In this document: positions 6,912-14,591 of the stretch, piece after piece
Numbering within the stretch: position 1 is the stretch's first letter
Layout: every line of letters begins with the position of its first letter
Made by a program: the position numbers and the translations under genes
The notes under the pieces: generated by a model
Databases searched by the model: none
What the model was told of the DNA's origin: nothing
Seen by the model: only the letters and a program-made list of their open reading frames with translations
DNA from: Bacillota bacterium
GTDB taxonomy: Bacteria > Bacillota > Clostridia > Oscillospirales > Acutalibacteraceae
NCBI GenBank assembly: GCA_030705695.1
Contig: JAUZPX010000024.1
Coordinates: 1-20,668, forward strand
DNA length: 20,668 bases
Direction of reading: 5' to 3'

Positions 6912-7229
6912 TTACACCTCCGTAAATTTAACATGAATATACTTTTTATATTGTTCACCAAGTGAAACTAAATGCAACCGAAAGCCTTCTAATATTGTTT
7001 TGCAAGCATCAGCGTTTTTTATATCGATATGCAATTCCATATCGCCATCGTTAACAGTAACATTTGCAGGGATTTTCAAAACCTCTGTAATTGTGTTTGC
7101 CGTTAAATACGATGCGGAGCTGACTGCAGAACAAACAATGTCAAATCCTGCTTCGGCATAGCCCGAATGTCCTTTAACATTAAAGCCTACAAGCTTTTCG
7201 GACTTTGAAAAAAAGATTGCTTCAATCAT
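6912..7229 (-). CDS. prp: Ribosomal-processing cysteine protease Prp (YsxB)
   Basis: A 105-aa cysteine protease that cleaves the N-terminal extension of L27 before or during 50S assembly. The catalytic pair is visible in GHSGYAEAGFDIVCSAVS: His21 and Cys33, with the spacing known from the Staphylococcus aureus enzyme. The gene stands between rplU (4 bases from its stop) and rpmA (3 bases to its start), the canonical place. Its own SD is weak (AAGG very close to the ATG), so it is probably coupled to rplU translation. Confidence 0.94.
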   Translation of the reverse strand: MIEAIFFSKSEKLVGFNVKGHSGYAEAGFDIVCSAVSSASYLTANTITEVLKIPANVTVNDGDMELHIDIKNADACKTILEGFRLHLVSLGEQYKKYIHVKFTEV

Positions 7230-7233
7230 AGCC

Positions 7234-7542
7234 TTAAGCGTTTATTGATTCGATCTCAACCTTGGTGTAAGATTGTCTGTGTCCCATTTTTCTTTTTTCG
7301 CCTTTTTTCGGCTTGTAAGTAAATACGATAATTTTCTTGCCCCTACCGAATTTTACTACCTTGCCTTTGACTTTTGCGCCTTTAACCAGCGGATCGCCCA
7401 CTGTAAGACCGTCATCAGTGCTGATTGCAACAACGTCGAATTCAACAACATCGTCGAGGTTTGCGTCAAGCTTTTCAATATAGAGAACGTCGCCGTTTTC
7501 TACTTTGTATTGCTTTCCGCCTGTTTGAATTATTGCATACAT
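7234..7542 (-). CDS. rplU: 50S ribosomal protein L21
   Basis: A 102-aa L21 starting MYAIIQTGGKQYKVENGD. The basic segments VVKFGRGKKIIVFTYKPKKG and RKMGHRQSYTKVEIESI are typical of the 23S rRNA-binding C-terminal half. It is the first gene of the ribosomal protein cluster. An ATG at 7542 follows TAGGG at about 6 bases. It is preceded by a structured leader and a consensus promoter; in Firmicutes such leaders are thought to let L21 regulate its own operon. Confidence 0.96.
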   Translation of the reverse strand: MYAIIQTGGKQYKVENGDVLYIEKLDANLDDVVEFDVVAISTDDGLTVGDPLVKGAKVKGKVVKFGRGKKIIVFTYKPKKGEKRKMGHRQSYTKVEIESINA

Positions 7543-7657
7543 TTGGAACCCTACTTTCGTAAAATCTCGCTATTAAACAGATATTGAGGAAATATGCCGT
7601 CCTCAAATCACGCAGGCGGAGCAGGATGCTCTCTTAAGGAGCCCGTAATAAGCGGCT
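7543..7657 (-). ncRNA. Probable L21 leader RNA (cis-regulatory 5' UTR of rplU)
   Basis: The 5' UTR of rplU is about 115 bases and clearly structured. It has a hairpin with a perfect 7-bp stem TTGAGGA/TCCTCAA (7606-7600 and 7590-7584) around CGGCATATT, and an upstream GGGCTC...GAGC stem. The segment GAGGACGGCATATTTCCTC and the GCATCCTGCTCCGCCTGC block resemble what I recall of the Firmicutes L21 leader. Assignment to that family is from memory and position and has not been tested by a covariance model. No anti-terminator/terminator pair is evident, so control would act on translation or RNA stability. Confidence 0.65.
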
Positions 7658-7662
7658 TTAAC

Positions 7663-7691
7663 ATAATATCATATGTATGTTTTATTGTCAA
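7663..7691 (-). promoter_or_regulatory. Sigma-A promoter of rplU-prp-rpmA
   Basis: On the minus strand: consensus -35 TTGACA (7691-7686), a 17-base spacer and -10 TATTAT (7668-7663). It lies between the deacetylase stop codon and the L21 leader, and starts transcription near 7656. Confidence 0.88.
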
Positions 7692-7731
7692 GTTTTTGTT
7701 ATTCTTCGCTCTTATATATGAATAACATCGA

Positions 7732-9930
7732 TTATCGAACAGGAAATACACGAATTTCCGATAATCCTGCTGCATCTGTTTCGGGGCTAACACCTGTAAC
7801 GGTAAAATTCGCCCATGTTATGTCTTTAGGCGGGAAATTCACAGTAAGCGGCGCACCGTTTTCCGGTAAGTCTTTAACACTAACAGATGATCCGTCACTA
7901 AAGCTCAACACTCCGCTTGTGATATTGTCCTTCAGGCTTCGCCTGTCCTGTAAAGTGATTTTATTGATTTTATAATCCTTTTTAAAATCAAGCCGCAGCC
8001 AAGCTCCTATTGTATCGCTATTGTTTGCTACCCATTCAAATTTCGGGTTACCGGGTGAACCGTCTGCTAAACCGTCAACAGCGTTGGATGCATATTCGCC
8101 TCTTTGGGTGTTTTCAGAAGAAGCTGTTACAGTTGCAAGAGGGGCAATGTTGCTGAAATCGTCCGTCCAATAAAATTCATCTTTTTTAACAAAAGAGAAC
8201 AAAAACGGTGCCGTACTCATTTGTGATGTATACATATCAATTGCATCATGCTTATTCTTCATCATTTTTTGATTCAGCTTAAATCTTTGTACATCATCCC
8301 AATTTAACGTTGTATACTGGAATAGCCCGAAAGGCTCGGTAAAGGATTGCGGATCCGAATAGAATGAATTGAATGTCTGGTACCGTTCCGGCCAATTTCT
8401 GATAATATGGTCTGGATATTTCCTGCTGTCGTGAATAATGGTAGAATGAAGTTTTGGAGAATAACTTTGGGATATATTCTTTTTTATATCAAGAATGGCA
8501 TCGATAGTAAACTCATAAACAGCATGATGATCAGGATGAGTATCATAATAATTCGTTGTATAAATATCCGAAGGCATATATTTATTTATTATCGATTCAA
8601 GATCGCTTTGCAAATTTGTTCTTGTATACGCCGCATGATCACCAGTCACAAGACAATGATAATCAGGCGCATAAAACGGATTATTTGGAGATGTATTTCC
8701 GTAAGTAACATCATTATATGTTACATCTCCCCTGTAATTCCAACTGCGCTTGACAACAAAATCCGAAGATTTATCATCGTACATATTACTAATAAAATGG
8801 TCAGGATATCCTAAAAAATAGATGTCATCCTGTTTAACTCCCAAAGACTCCATTGCGTTAATTGTTTCATTAATACGCCTATGCCCAACATTTTGACCTC
8901 TAAGATCGCCATTTGTAACAAGAACAACTTTTACTTCTTTATGATTTGACAATGCATTTTGAATAATTCCTGAAAAACCAAGCGCTTCATCATCAGGATG
9001 CGGAGCAATAATCATTTGAACATCAGAAGATATCGGTTCAAAAGATACATTTTCAATATCAACATTTGAATTATCTTCAAAATACTGAAAAGAAAGCGTG
9101 TTAAATCCCTGATTTAAATTAAACGTCGTTTCTTTTGTATTCCATGAGCTTGAAGGTTTAAACGTAACAAGCTGCTGGTTTTTATTATTTAAAGATGCTT
9201 TCAAAACTTGTTTGCTATCCAATTGATTTCTATATTTTATTAAAACACGATAAGTTCCTTGTGTTTCAGTGAAGAACGAAAAATCAGCACGGTCGCCTTT
9301 TGCTTTAAAATCTGTAACATATTCGTCAACATTATGGCCTGATTTTGTTTGCTTGAAAGAGCATTTTCCGATAACATCGGCATTTTCAGAGCCGCAAATA
9401 TTACCGTTATTTTTATCTTTTAGGAGATAAAAATAATCAAAGGCTACCGAACCGTCATGCTTGCTTCTTGAACATTCAATTGTGTCCGTGCCACTGTTCA
9501 GATACATATTAATATATTTCGTCTGCCAGGCTTTTCCTGTTTCACCTAAGCTCCCAAATGAGAATCTTTTGCTAAATGTATTATTTAACATTAAAGTCAT
9601 GGCTTGGTTTTTGCCGATTCCGTTGGAAAAGCGAACTCCAACTTGATAATAACCTGCTTCTTTAACAGGAAGAGATACATCCAGCCTGCCGTTTGTTTTA
9701 AAATCTGTTACAAAGCCTGCTCCTGAAAATCCTGATCCCTTTGAAGAAATAGCACAGCCTACACGATACCCATCCTCAGCCTCTGCAACAGCGGAAGGTT
9801 TTGATTTTGTTGCACTTATTGACCCAAAAAAAGAATGCCAAATCCAAACACTTGCTATGATAATAATTACAGCAGTTATCGGCAGAATAATAATTCTTTT
9901 TTTTATCCTTTTTTTATTTTTTATTCCCAA
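7732..9930 (-). CDS. Membrane-anchored multi-domain PIG-L/LmbE-type deacetylase
   Basis: A 732-aa predicted surface enzyme. A very basic N-terminus (KNKKRIKKR) precedes one hydrophobic segment (about 13-36), a signal anchor facing outward. Two tandem beta-sandwich modules of CBM6/35 type follow (about 48-170 and 184-300). Next is a PIG-L domain (about 304-585) with the zinc-site motif APHPDDE (His311, Asp313, Asp314) and HPDHH (His465-His469); by comparison with MshB, Asp313 would be the base and His311, Asp314 and His468 the metal ligands. A discoidin-like module (about 592-732, with NAVDG and WLRLDF) ends it. PIG-L enzymes remove N-acetyl groups from sugar conjugates; here a cell-wall or extracellular glycan is a reasonable but unproven substrate. 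The start is TTG at 9930 with AGAGG 8 bases upstream. It has its own promoter and no clear terminator before the rplU promoter, and is not part of the hydrogenase operon. Confidence 0.85.
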   Translation of the reverse strand: MGIKNKKRIKKRIIILPITAVIIIIASVWIWHSFFGSISATKSKPSAVAEAEDGYRVGCAISSKGSGFSGAGFVTDFKTNGRLDVSLPVKEAGYYQVGVRFSNGIGKNQAMTLMLNNTFSKRFSFGSLGETGKAWQTKYINMYLNSGTDTIECSRSKHDGSVAFDYFYLLKDKNNGNICGSENADVIGKCSFKQTKSGHNVDEYVTDFKAKGDRADFSFFTETQGTYRVLIKYRNQLDSKQVLKASLNNKNQQLVTFKPSSSWNTKETTFNLNQGFNTLSFQYFEDNSNVDIENVSFEPISSDVQMIIAPHPDDEALGFSGIIQNALSNHKEVKVVLVTNGDLRGQNVGHRRINETINAMESLGVKQDDIYFLGYPDHFISNMYDDKSSDFVVKRSWNYRGDVTYNDVTYGNTSPNNPFYAPDYHCLVTGDHAAYTRTNLQSDLESIINKYMPSDIYTTNYYDTHPDHHAVYEFTIDAILDIKKNISQSYSPKLHSTIIHDSRKYPDHIIRNWPERYQTFNSFYSDPQSFTEPFGLFQYTTLNWDDVQRFKLNQKMMKNKHDAIDMYTSQMSTAPFLFSFVKKDEFYWTDDFSNIAPLATVTASSENTQRGEYASNAVDGLADGSPGNPKFEWVANNSDTIGAWLRLDFKKDYKINKITLQDRRSLKDNITSGVLSFSDGSSVSVKDLPENGAPLTVNFPPKDITWANFTVTGVSPETDAAGLSEIRVFPVR

Positions 9931-9968
9931 GCCCTCATCCTCTTCAAATTTACATTTTTCTGCATTTT

Positions 9969-9997
9969 ATTATACATTTCGCTATATAAAAAATCAA
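9969..9997 (-). promoter_or_regulatory. Sigma-A promoter of the PIG-L gene
   Basis: On the minus strand: -35 TTGATT (9997-9992), a 17-base spacer and a perfect -10 TATAAT (9974-9969), about 39 bases upstream of the TTG start. It lies in a very AT-rich stretch, so the hit carries some chance risk. Confidence 0.68.
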
Positions 9998-10056
9998 TTA
10001 ATAAATTTAAAATATATTTCACGTTACTTTAAGGGTAAAAATCACGCAATAAAGCA

Positions 10057-10080
10057 CAAAAATATGCCAATCAGCATATT
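10057..10080 (-). terminator. Weak terminator at the end of the ech-hyp operon
   Basis: A 7-bp perfect stem AATATGC/GCATATT (10080-10074 and 10067-10061) with a 6-base loop, overlapping the hypE stop codon and followed by a short T run on the minus strand. The stem is AT-rich and the T-tract short, so termination may be incomplete. Confidence 0.5.
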
Positions 10081-11048
10081 CTCGGTAAACCCTCTCCCAT
10101 AAGTGGCTGTAAAATTCGTTTGCCGCCAAGCTTTGTTCGCAAAACAACACCGTTTCCGCTTGAAATTTGTCCGATAACAGTTGCATTTTCTCCGTACTTT
10201 TTGCTTTTTAAAATATTAATTGCGTTTTCTGCTTCCTCATTTGGGATTATAAAAAGCATTTTGCCTTCATTGCCCATATAAAGAGGGTCAAGCCCCAGAA
10301 TTCCCGAAAGCCCCGAAACTTCTTTAGAAACCGGAAGGCTTTCTTCATTAATTTCAATACGAAAGCCGCAAGACTTTGAAATCTCGCAGAGCACTGTTGC
10401 AAGACCTCCCCTGGTAATATCACGCATTCCGCGAATATTAATATTTTCGCTTATCAAAGCCTGAACCAAACCGTTTAGAGGAGCAACATCGCTTTTAATA
10501 TTGTTTTGAATACCCATACGGCTGCTTAGAATACAAGCGTGATGGTCACCTAAATCGCCTGAAACTATAAGCAAATCGCCGTCTTTTGCATCGCTGATAT
10601 GCACTGAACTGCTTTTCATCTCTCCGATGCCTGCTGTATTTATGTAAATTCCTCCGTTACCTTCGATTACTTTTGTATCTCCTGTAACGATTTTTACGCC
10701 TGCTTCATCAGCAACGTCACGCACTGACTTTGCGATTTTATGAAGATTATCGGTTTGAAAGCCCTCTTCAATTATAAAGCCTATACTTAAAAATTTCGGC
10801 ACAGCACCTGCTGTAGAGATGTCATTTACTGTACCGCAAACTGCAAGACTTCCTATATCTCCGCCCGGAAAAAAAATCGGATTAACAACAAAGCTATCGG
10901 TAGTAAAAACAATTTCACCGCTCGTTTTAAGCGTAACTGCGTCCTCCATACCCTTGCTGTATTCATTTTTAAAATATGGCATAAAGATTTCATCAATCAG
11001 TTTTGCTGTTTCCATGCCGCCGTTTCCGTGGCTCAAATTGATTTTCAT
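10071..11048 (-). CDS. hypE: [NiFe]-hydrogenase maturation protein HypE
   Basis: HypE dehydrates the carbamoyl group passed from HypF to its C-terminal cysteine, giving the thiocyanate that becomes the cyanide ligands of the active-site iron. The 325-aa product starts MKINLSHGNGGMETAKLIDEIF. It carries the PurM/AIR-synthase-type ATP-binding segments (GDTKVIEG; MRDITRGGLATVLCEIS) and ends PRIC, with the essential acceptor Cys325 as last residue. The ATG at 11048 is fused to the hypD stop as TAATG; the frame is open upstream to 11156 but that would lie within hypD. It is the last gene of the operon and is followed by a weak hairpin. Confidence 0.96.
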   Translation of the reverse strand: MKINLSHGNGGMETAKLIDEIFMPYFKNEYSKGMEDAVTLKTSGEIVFTTDSFVVNPIFFPGGDIGSLAVCGTVNDISTAGAVPKFLSIGFIIEEGFQTDNLHKIAKSVRDVADEAGVKIVTGDTKVIEGNGGIYINTAGIGEMKSSSVHISDAKDGDLLIVSGDLGDHHACILSSRMGIQNNIKSDVAPLNGLVQALISENINIRGMRDITRGGLATVLCEISKSCGFRIEINEESLPVSKEVSGLSGILGLDPLYMGNEGKMLFIIPNEEAENAINILKSKKYGENATVIGQISSGNGVVLRTKLGGKRILQPLMGEGLPRIC

Positions 11049-12088
11049 TAATTCGCCCCTCCGTTTGCATACCAGATTCCGCATGCTCCCTCTGAAGATA
11101 CCATACACGCACCCTCTGGATGAAGCGGTGTACAAGCCTTGCCAAACATTGCACATTCGTTTGGATAAATCCTACCCAATATTACTTCGCCGCATCGGCA
11201 ATGCTTGTCTGCTTTGTCTGGTAACACAGACCTGCTTCCCGCATCAAATCGGCTAAACTCTTCTTTCAGAATAAGTCCCGAATCTTTGATTTCGCCTACA
11301 CCTCGCCAATAAGCGTCACAGCTTTCAAAATACTTATCAAGTATTGAAAGCGCAGCTTTCTGCCCTTTTTTTGAGACAACGCTCTCATACATGTTTTCAA
11401 CACGAACGTCTTTTTTTTCAATCTGATAAATTATATCGTAAATCGCTAAAAGAATTTTTTCAGTATCAAACCCTGCAATTACAAACGGCTTTTTGTAATT
11501 CTCACAAAGCTCATTATAAGCGTCGCTGCCGATAATTACACTTACATGCCCCGGAGAAAGAAACCCATCCACCACCTCATGCTCGCATAAAAAGCGAAGC
11601 GCAGGAATTATCGTTTTTAAAGATGTTAAAATTTTTACGTTATTAATATTTTCTTTTATTAATTCCTCAATAAGCAACGCATAAATCGGCGCCGTAGTTT
11701 CAAATCCCACAGCGGTAACTATAAATTGTTTTTCAGGATGCAATTTTGCCAGTTCAATGCTTTGCAGCGGCGAATAAACAACTTCCGCCGATGCTCCCTC
11801 AGCTTTTGCTTCTGAAAGCGAATATTTAGTGCCGGGAACTTTAAACATATCTCCGAAACTTAAAACGGTTGTGTTTTCAGCAAACGCATAATCGACTAAA
11901 CGGTCAATATACATTTTCGGCGTAACGCAAACAGGGCATCCCGGTCCTGAAACAAGGCGTATGGACGGAGAAATAAGGTCACGGATACCACCTTTTACAA
12001 TTGCAGACGTGTGGGTTCCGCAAACCTCCATTATTTTTATTTCTTTTTTATAATTCTGCAAAGCAGAGATGACTTGTTCTAATTTCAT
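11048..12088 (-). CDS. hypD: [NiFe]-hydrogenase maturation protein HypD
   Basis: HypD is the Fe-S scaffold that, with HypC, assembles the Fe(CN)2CO unit. The 346-aa product has the conserved motifs EVCGTHTSAI (Cys23), GPGCPVCVTP (Cys51, Cys54) and VGFETTAP (127-134). The C-terminal cysteine-rich part carries the [4Fe-4S] cluster (HCRCGEV, NECAMFGKAC, GACMVSSEGACGIW; Cys297 to Cys336). The start at 12088 has only a weak SD (TGGGAT). It shares one base with hypE at its 3' end, so those two are translationally coupled. Confidence 0.96.
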   Translation of the reverse strand: MKLEQVISALQNYKKEIKIMEVCGTHTSAIVKGGIRDLISPSIRLVSGPGCPVCVTPKMYIDRLVDYAFAENTTVLSFGDMFKVPGTKYSLSEAKAEGASAEVVYSPLQSIELAKLHPEKQFIVTAVGFETTAPIYALLIEELIKENINNVKILTSLKTIIPALRFLCEHEVVDGFLSPGHVSVIIGSDAYNELCENYKKPFVIAGFDTEKILLAIYDIIYQIEKKDVRVENMYESVVSKKGQKAALSILDKYFESCDAYWRGVGEIKDSGLILKEEFSRFDAGSRSVLPDKADKHCRCGEVILGRIYPNECAMFGKACTPLHPEGACMVSSEGACGIWYANGGAN

Positions 12089-12120
12089 AAATATCCCATT
12101 ACTTTTGTAAATTTCGAAAA

Positions 12121-12348
12121 TTACTCTGCTGAAAACTCCTCAAGTTCCCTTAATAATTCGGCAATTTCCTGAGCCGATTCCTTTTTTACTATCTCAACGG
12201 CATAACCTGCATGTACAAGAACATAATCGCCGATTTTCGGAGAAACAAGGCTGATGTTCACTTTTATGCTGTTGCCTGAAGCTTTCACTTCTGCTGTATG
12301 GTTTTCATTGTCGATGCTGATAACTTCCGCAGGAATTGCTATACACAT
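12121..12348 (-). CDS. hypC: Hydrogenase maturation chaperone HypC
   Basis: A 75-aa HypC/HupF chaperone. The N-terminus MCIAIPAEV carries the invariant Cys2 that binds HypD-borne iron and later the hydrogenase large subunit (after Met removal). The beta-barrel core VKVNISLVSPKIGDYVLVHAGYAV is typical, and the acidic helical tail ends EELRELEEFSAE-like. A strong GAGGAG SD sits 5 bases before the ATG. There is only one hypC-type gene, which fits a single hydrogenase being served. Confidence 0.95.
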   Translation of the reverse strand: MCIAIPAEVISIDNENHTAEVKASGNSIKVNISLVSPKIGDYVLVHAGYAVEIVKKESAQEIAELLRELEEFSAE

Positions 12349-12362
12349 AATAACTCCTCATT

Positions 12363-14591
12363 TTAAAGGTGCGAGGCGATAAACGCCTGCCCTAATGCTA
12401 TTCCACCGTCGTTTGGCGGCACAAGATGATTAATATATACATTAAAACCATTTTCTTTTAATAGTCTTTCGCAAGTACTGAGCAAAATAATATTTTGAAA
12501 TACTCCGCCCGATAATGCAACATCACTTATACCTTCATTTTGACGTATTTCTAGGCACATATTAAACACCATATCTGCCACAGCATAATGAAATCCTAGT
12601 GCAAGAGCACGAATGTCACATTGTTTTTCTTTTAATATATTGTAAAATATTTTGCTGTAATCGGCAATTAATTCGCCGTTTTCTTTCAAGATTTCAAAAT
12701 TCATTTTATACGGCGAAATATCTTTATCTATAGCTTCCTGCGCCAATTGCTCAAGTTTTATGGCACATTCGCCCTCATAGCCGTTATATTCAAAACCGAA
12801 TTGAGCAGCAACCGCATCAAACAGCCTTCCCATACTTGAAGACAAAACTGTGTTAATGTCACAGTCGAGCGCAGCGTTTATGGTTTCAGCCAATGTTCCG
12901 TTCTCTGAAAGTCCGCAGGCATGTAAAAAGCATGTGCGTGTTTTAAGAGCGTCTTTCATTGAACTGTCGCCGCCAAGGATTTTTGTATATTTTAAATGTC
13001 CGACTCGTTGATATTCGGATTTTTCACAAATAAAAAACTCTCCGCCCCAGATATTCCCATCATCACCATAGCCTGTGCCATCAAAAGCAACGCCAATCAC
13101 TTTATCTTTAATTTGATGCTCTGCCATCACGCTTGCAATGTGTGCATGGTGATGCTGCACTTCTTTTATCGGCAAGGACATTGATTTTGCTGCTTGAACC
13201 GAAAGATACAGCGGATGCTTATCGACAACGGCAAATTTCGGTTTCACATCGAAAAGGCTTTGAAAATCTTTTATCGCTTCTGAGTAAACACTTTGAACGC
13301 CCTCGTCTTCAAGATCGCCAAAATATTGGCTTAAATAAGCGTTGTTTTTCTTTACAAGGCAAAATGCAGCTTTCAAATCGCCTCCCATTGCAATAAAATC
13401 AGCTTTATTATTAAGTTGAATCGCAGTTGGAACATAACCTCTGGCTCTTCTTATTATCTGGGTTTTAGCCCCTACGGCACGCACAACGGAATCCTCAACT
13501 CTACGAACAATTCGACGCCCATTGCTGACTACACCATACAAAGACTCTTCCTCATTTAAAAACCTGAGCATCTCTTCATCGTCTTTAATAATCGGTGAAC
13601 CGCTTACGTTCGCACTTGTCATAACAAGGCAGCCTGTTTCATGCAGCAATCGCTTATGGAGCGGAGTATACGGTAAAAAGCAGCCGCAAGTATTCGTGTT
13701 TCCGTTAACATTCGGATAAGCAAAAGGTTTTTTCGTTTTTAATATTGTAATCGGGCTTGGGTTTGATAAAAGCAGTTCTTGTTCATATTCATTTACTTCA
13801 CAATTCTCGCGAATTTCATCAATATCCTTAAACATCACTGCAAAAGGCTTGTTATCCCTACCTTTTAGCTTTCGTAAATCCCCCACAGAGTCTTCACAAG
13901 ACGGCAAACAGCAGAAATGATAACCTCCTATGCCCTTAAGAGCTATAATTTTTCCGCTCTTAATTGCTTTTACGGCTTTTTGAAAGCCGTTTTCGCCAAG
14001 AATCGTTCCGTCTTTTTCATTATAAATCAAAACAGGACCGCACTCATTGCAGCAAATACTTTCTGCATGAAAGCGCCGATCCTCCTGAGTTGTATATTCA
14101 GTTTCGCATTCTTTGCAAAGCAGAAACTCGCCCATCGTTGTATTTTTTCGGTCATATGGCAATTTATCAATCATTGAAAAACGAGGTCCACAATTAACGC
14201 ATGAATTGAAAAAATGACCGTTTCGTCTGTTTTGTGCATCAAAAATCTCTTTGGCACAGTTTTCGCAAAGCTTTAAGTCAGGCGAGATAAAACGTGCACC
14301 GAAATCATGATAACCGCTTTCAATTACCTCGAAATTATCGGCTTGAAAACGTGGTGTATCATTTATAACCATGCTTTCTATTTTTGCATTCGGAATTCCG
14401 TGATTTTTAATTCCATCAATAAAAGCATTAAGATTCATACTGCTTCCACAGCAATAAATTAATACAGCACCTCCGGTATTTTGCACCGAACCGAAGATGC
14501 CGCAAGCTTTTGCCAGACGGCACACAAACGGGCGAAAACCTACGCCCTGTACTGTACCGGTTATGCTTATTTTTTTACACTCAATATCCAA
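12363..14591 (-). CDS. hypF: Carbamoyltransferase HypF
   Basis: HypF makes carbamoyl-adenylate from carbamoyl phosphate and ATP and transfers the carbamoyl group to HypE. The 742-aa protein is full length. It has an acylphosphatase domain (1-92, GTVQGVGFRPF with Arg20 and the VQNTGG loop). Two zinc fingers follow (Cys109/112 with Cys131/134; Cys159/162 with Cys181/184), then a YrdC-like domain (about 203-390, with MTSANVSGSPI) and a Kae1-like domain (about 398-742, with HHHAH 480-484 and FDGTGYGDDG 503-512). The start is a TTG inside the hypB 3' end, overlapping by 25 bases, with GAGG 7 bases upstream; the TGTVQGVGFR motif begins only 11 residues later, so a later start is unlikely. Overlap implies coupling to hypB. 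Confidence 0.95.
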   Translation of the reverse strand: MDIECKKISITGTVQGVGFRPFVCRLAKACGIFGSVQNTGGAVLIYCCGSSMNLNAFIDGIKNHGIPNAKIESMVINDTPRFQADNFEVIESGYHDFGARFISPDLKLCENCAKEIFDAQNRRNGHFFNSCVNCGPRFSMIDKLPYDRKNTTMGEFLLCKECETEYTTQEDRRFHAESICCNECGPVLIYNEKDGTILGENGFQKAVKAIKSGKIIALKGIGGYHFCCLPSCEDSVGDLRKLKGRDNKPFAVMFKDIDEIRENCEVNEYEQELLLSNPSPITILKTKKPFAYPNVNGNTNTCGCFLPYTPLHKRLLHETGCLVMTSANVSGSPIIKDDEEMLRFLNEEESLYGVVSNGRRIVRRVEDSVVRAVGAKTQIIRRARGYVPTAIQLNNKADFIAMGGDLKAAFCLVKKNNAYLSQYFGDLEDEGVQSVYSEAIKDFQSLFDVKPKFAVVDKHPLYLSVQAAKSMSLPIKEVQHHHAHIASVMAEHQIKDKVIGVAFDGTGYGDDGNIWGGEFFICEKSEYQRVGHLKYTKILGGDSSMKDALKTRTCFLHACGLSENGTLAETINAALDCDINTVLSSSMGRLFDAVAAQFGFEYNGYEGECAIKLEQLAQEAIDKDISPYKMNFEILKENGELIADYSKIFYNILKEKQCDIRALALGFHYAVADMVFNMCLEIRQNEGISDVALSGGVFQNIILLSTCERLLKENGFNVYINHLVPPNDGGIALGQAFIASHL

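Noticed and set aside
10071..11156. Longer HypE starting at 11156
   Set aside because: The extra 36 residues would overlap the hypD 3' end and have no family counterpart; ATG 11048 gives the standard MKINLSHGNGG start and a TAATG junction with hypD.
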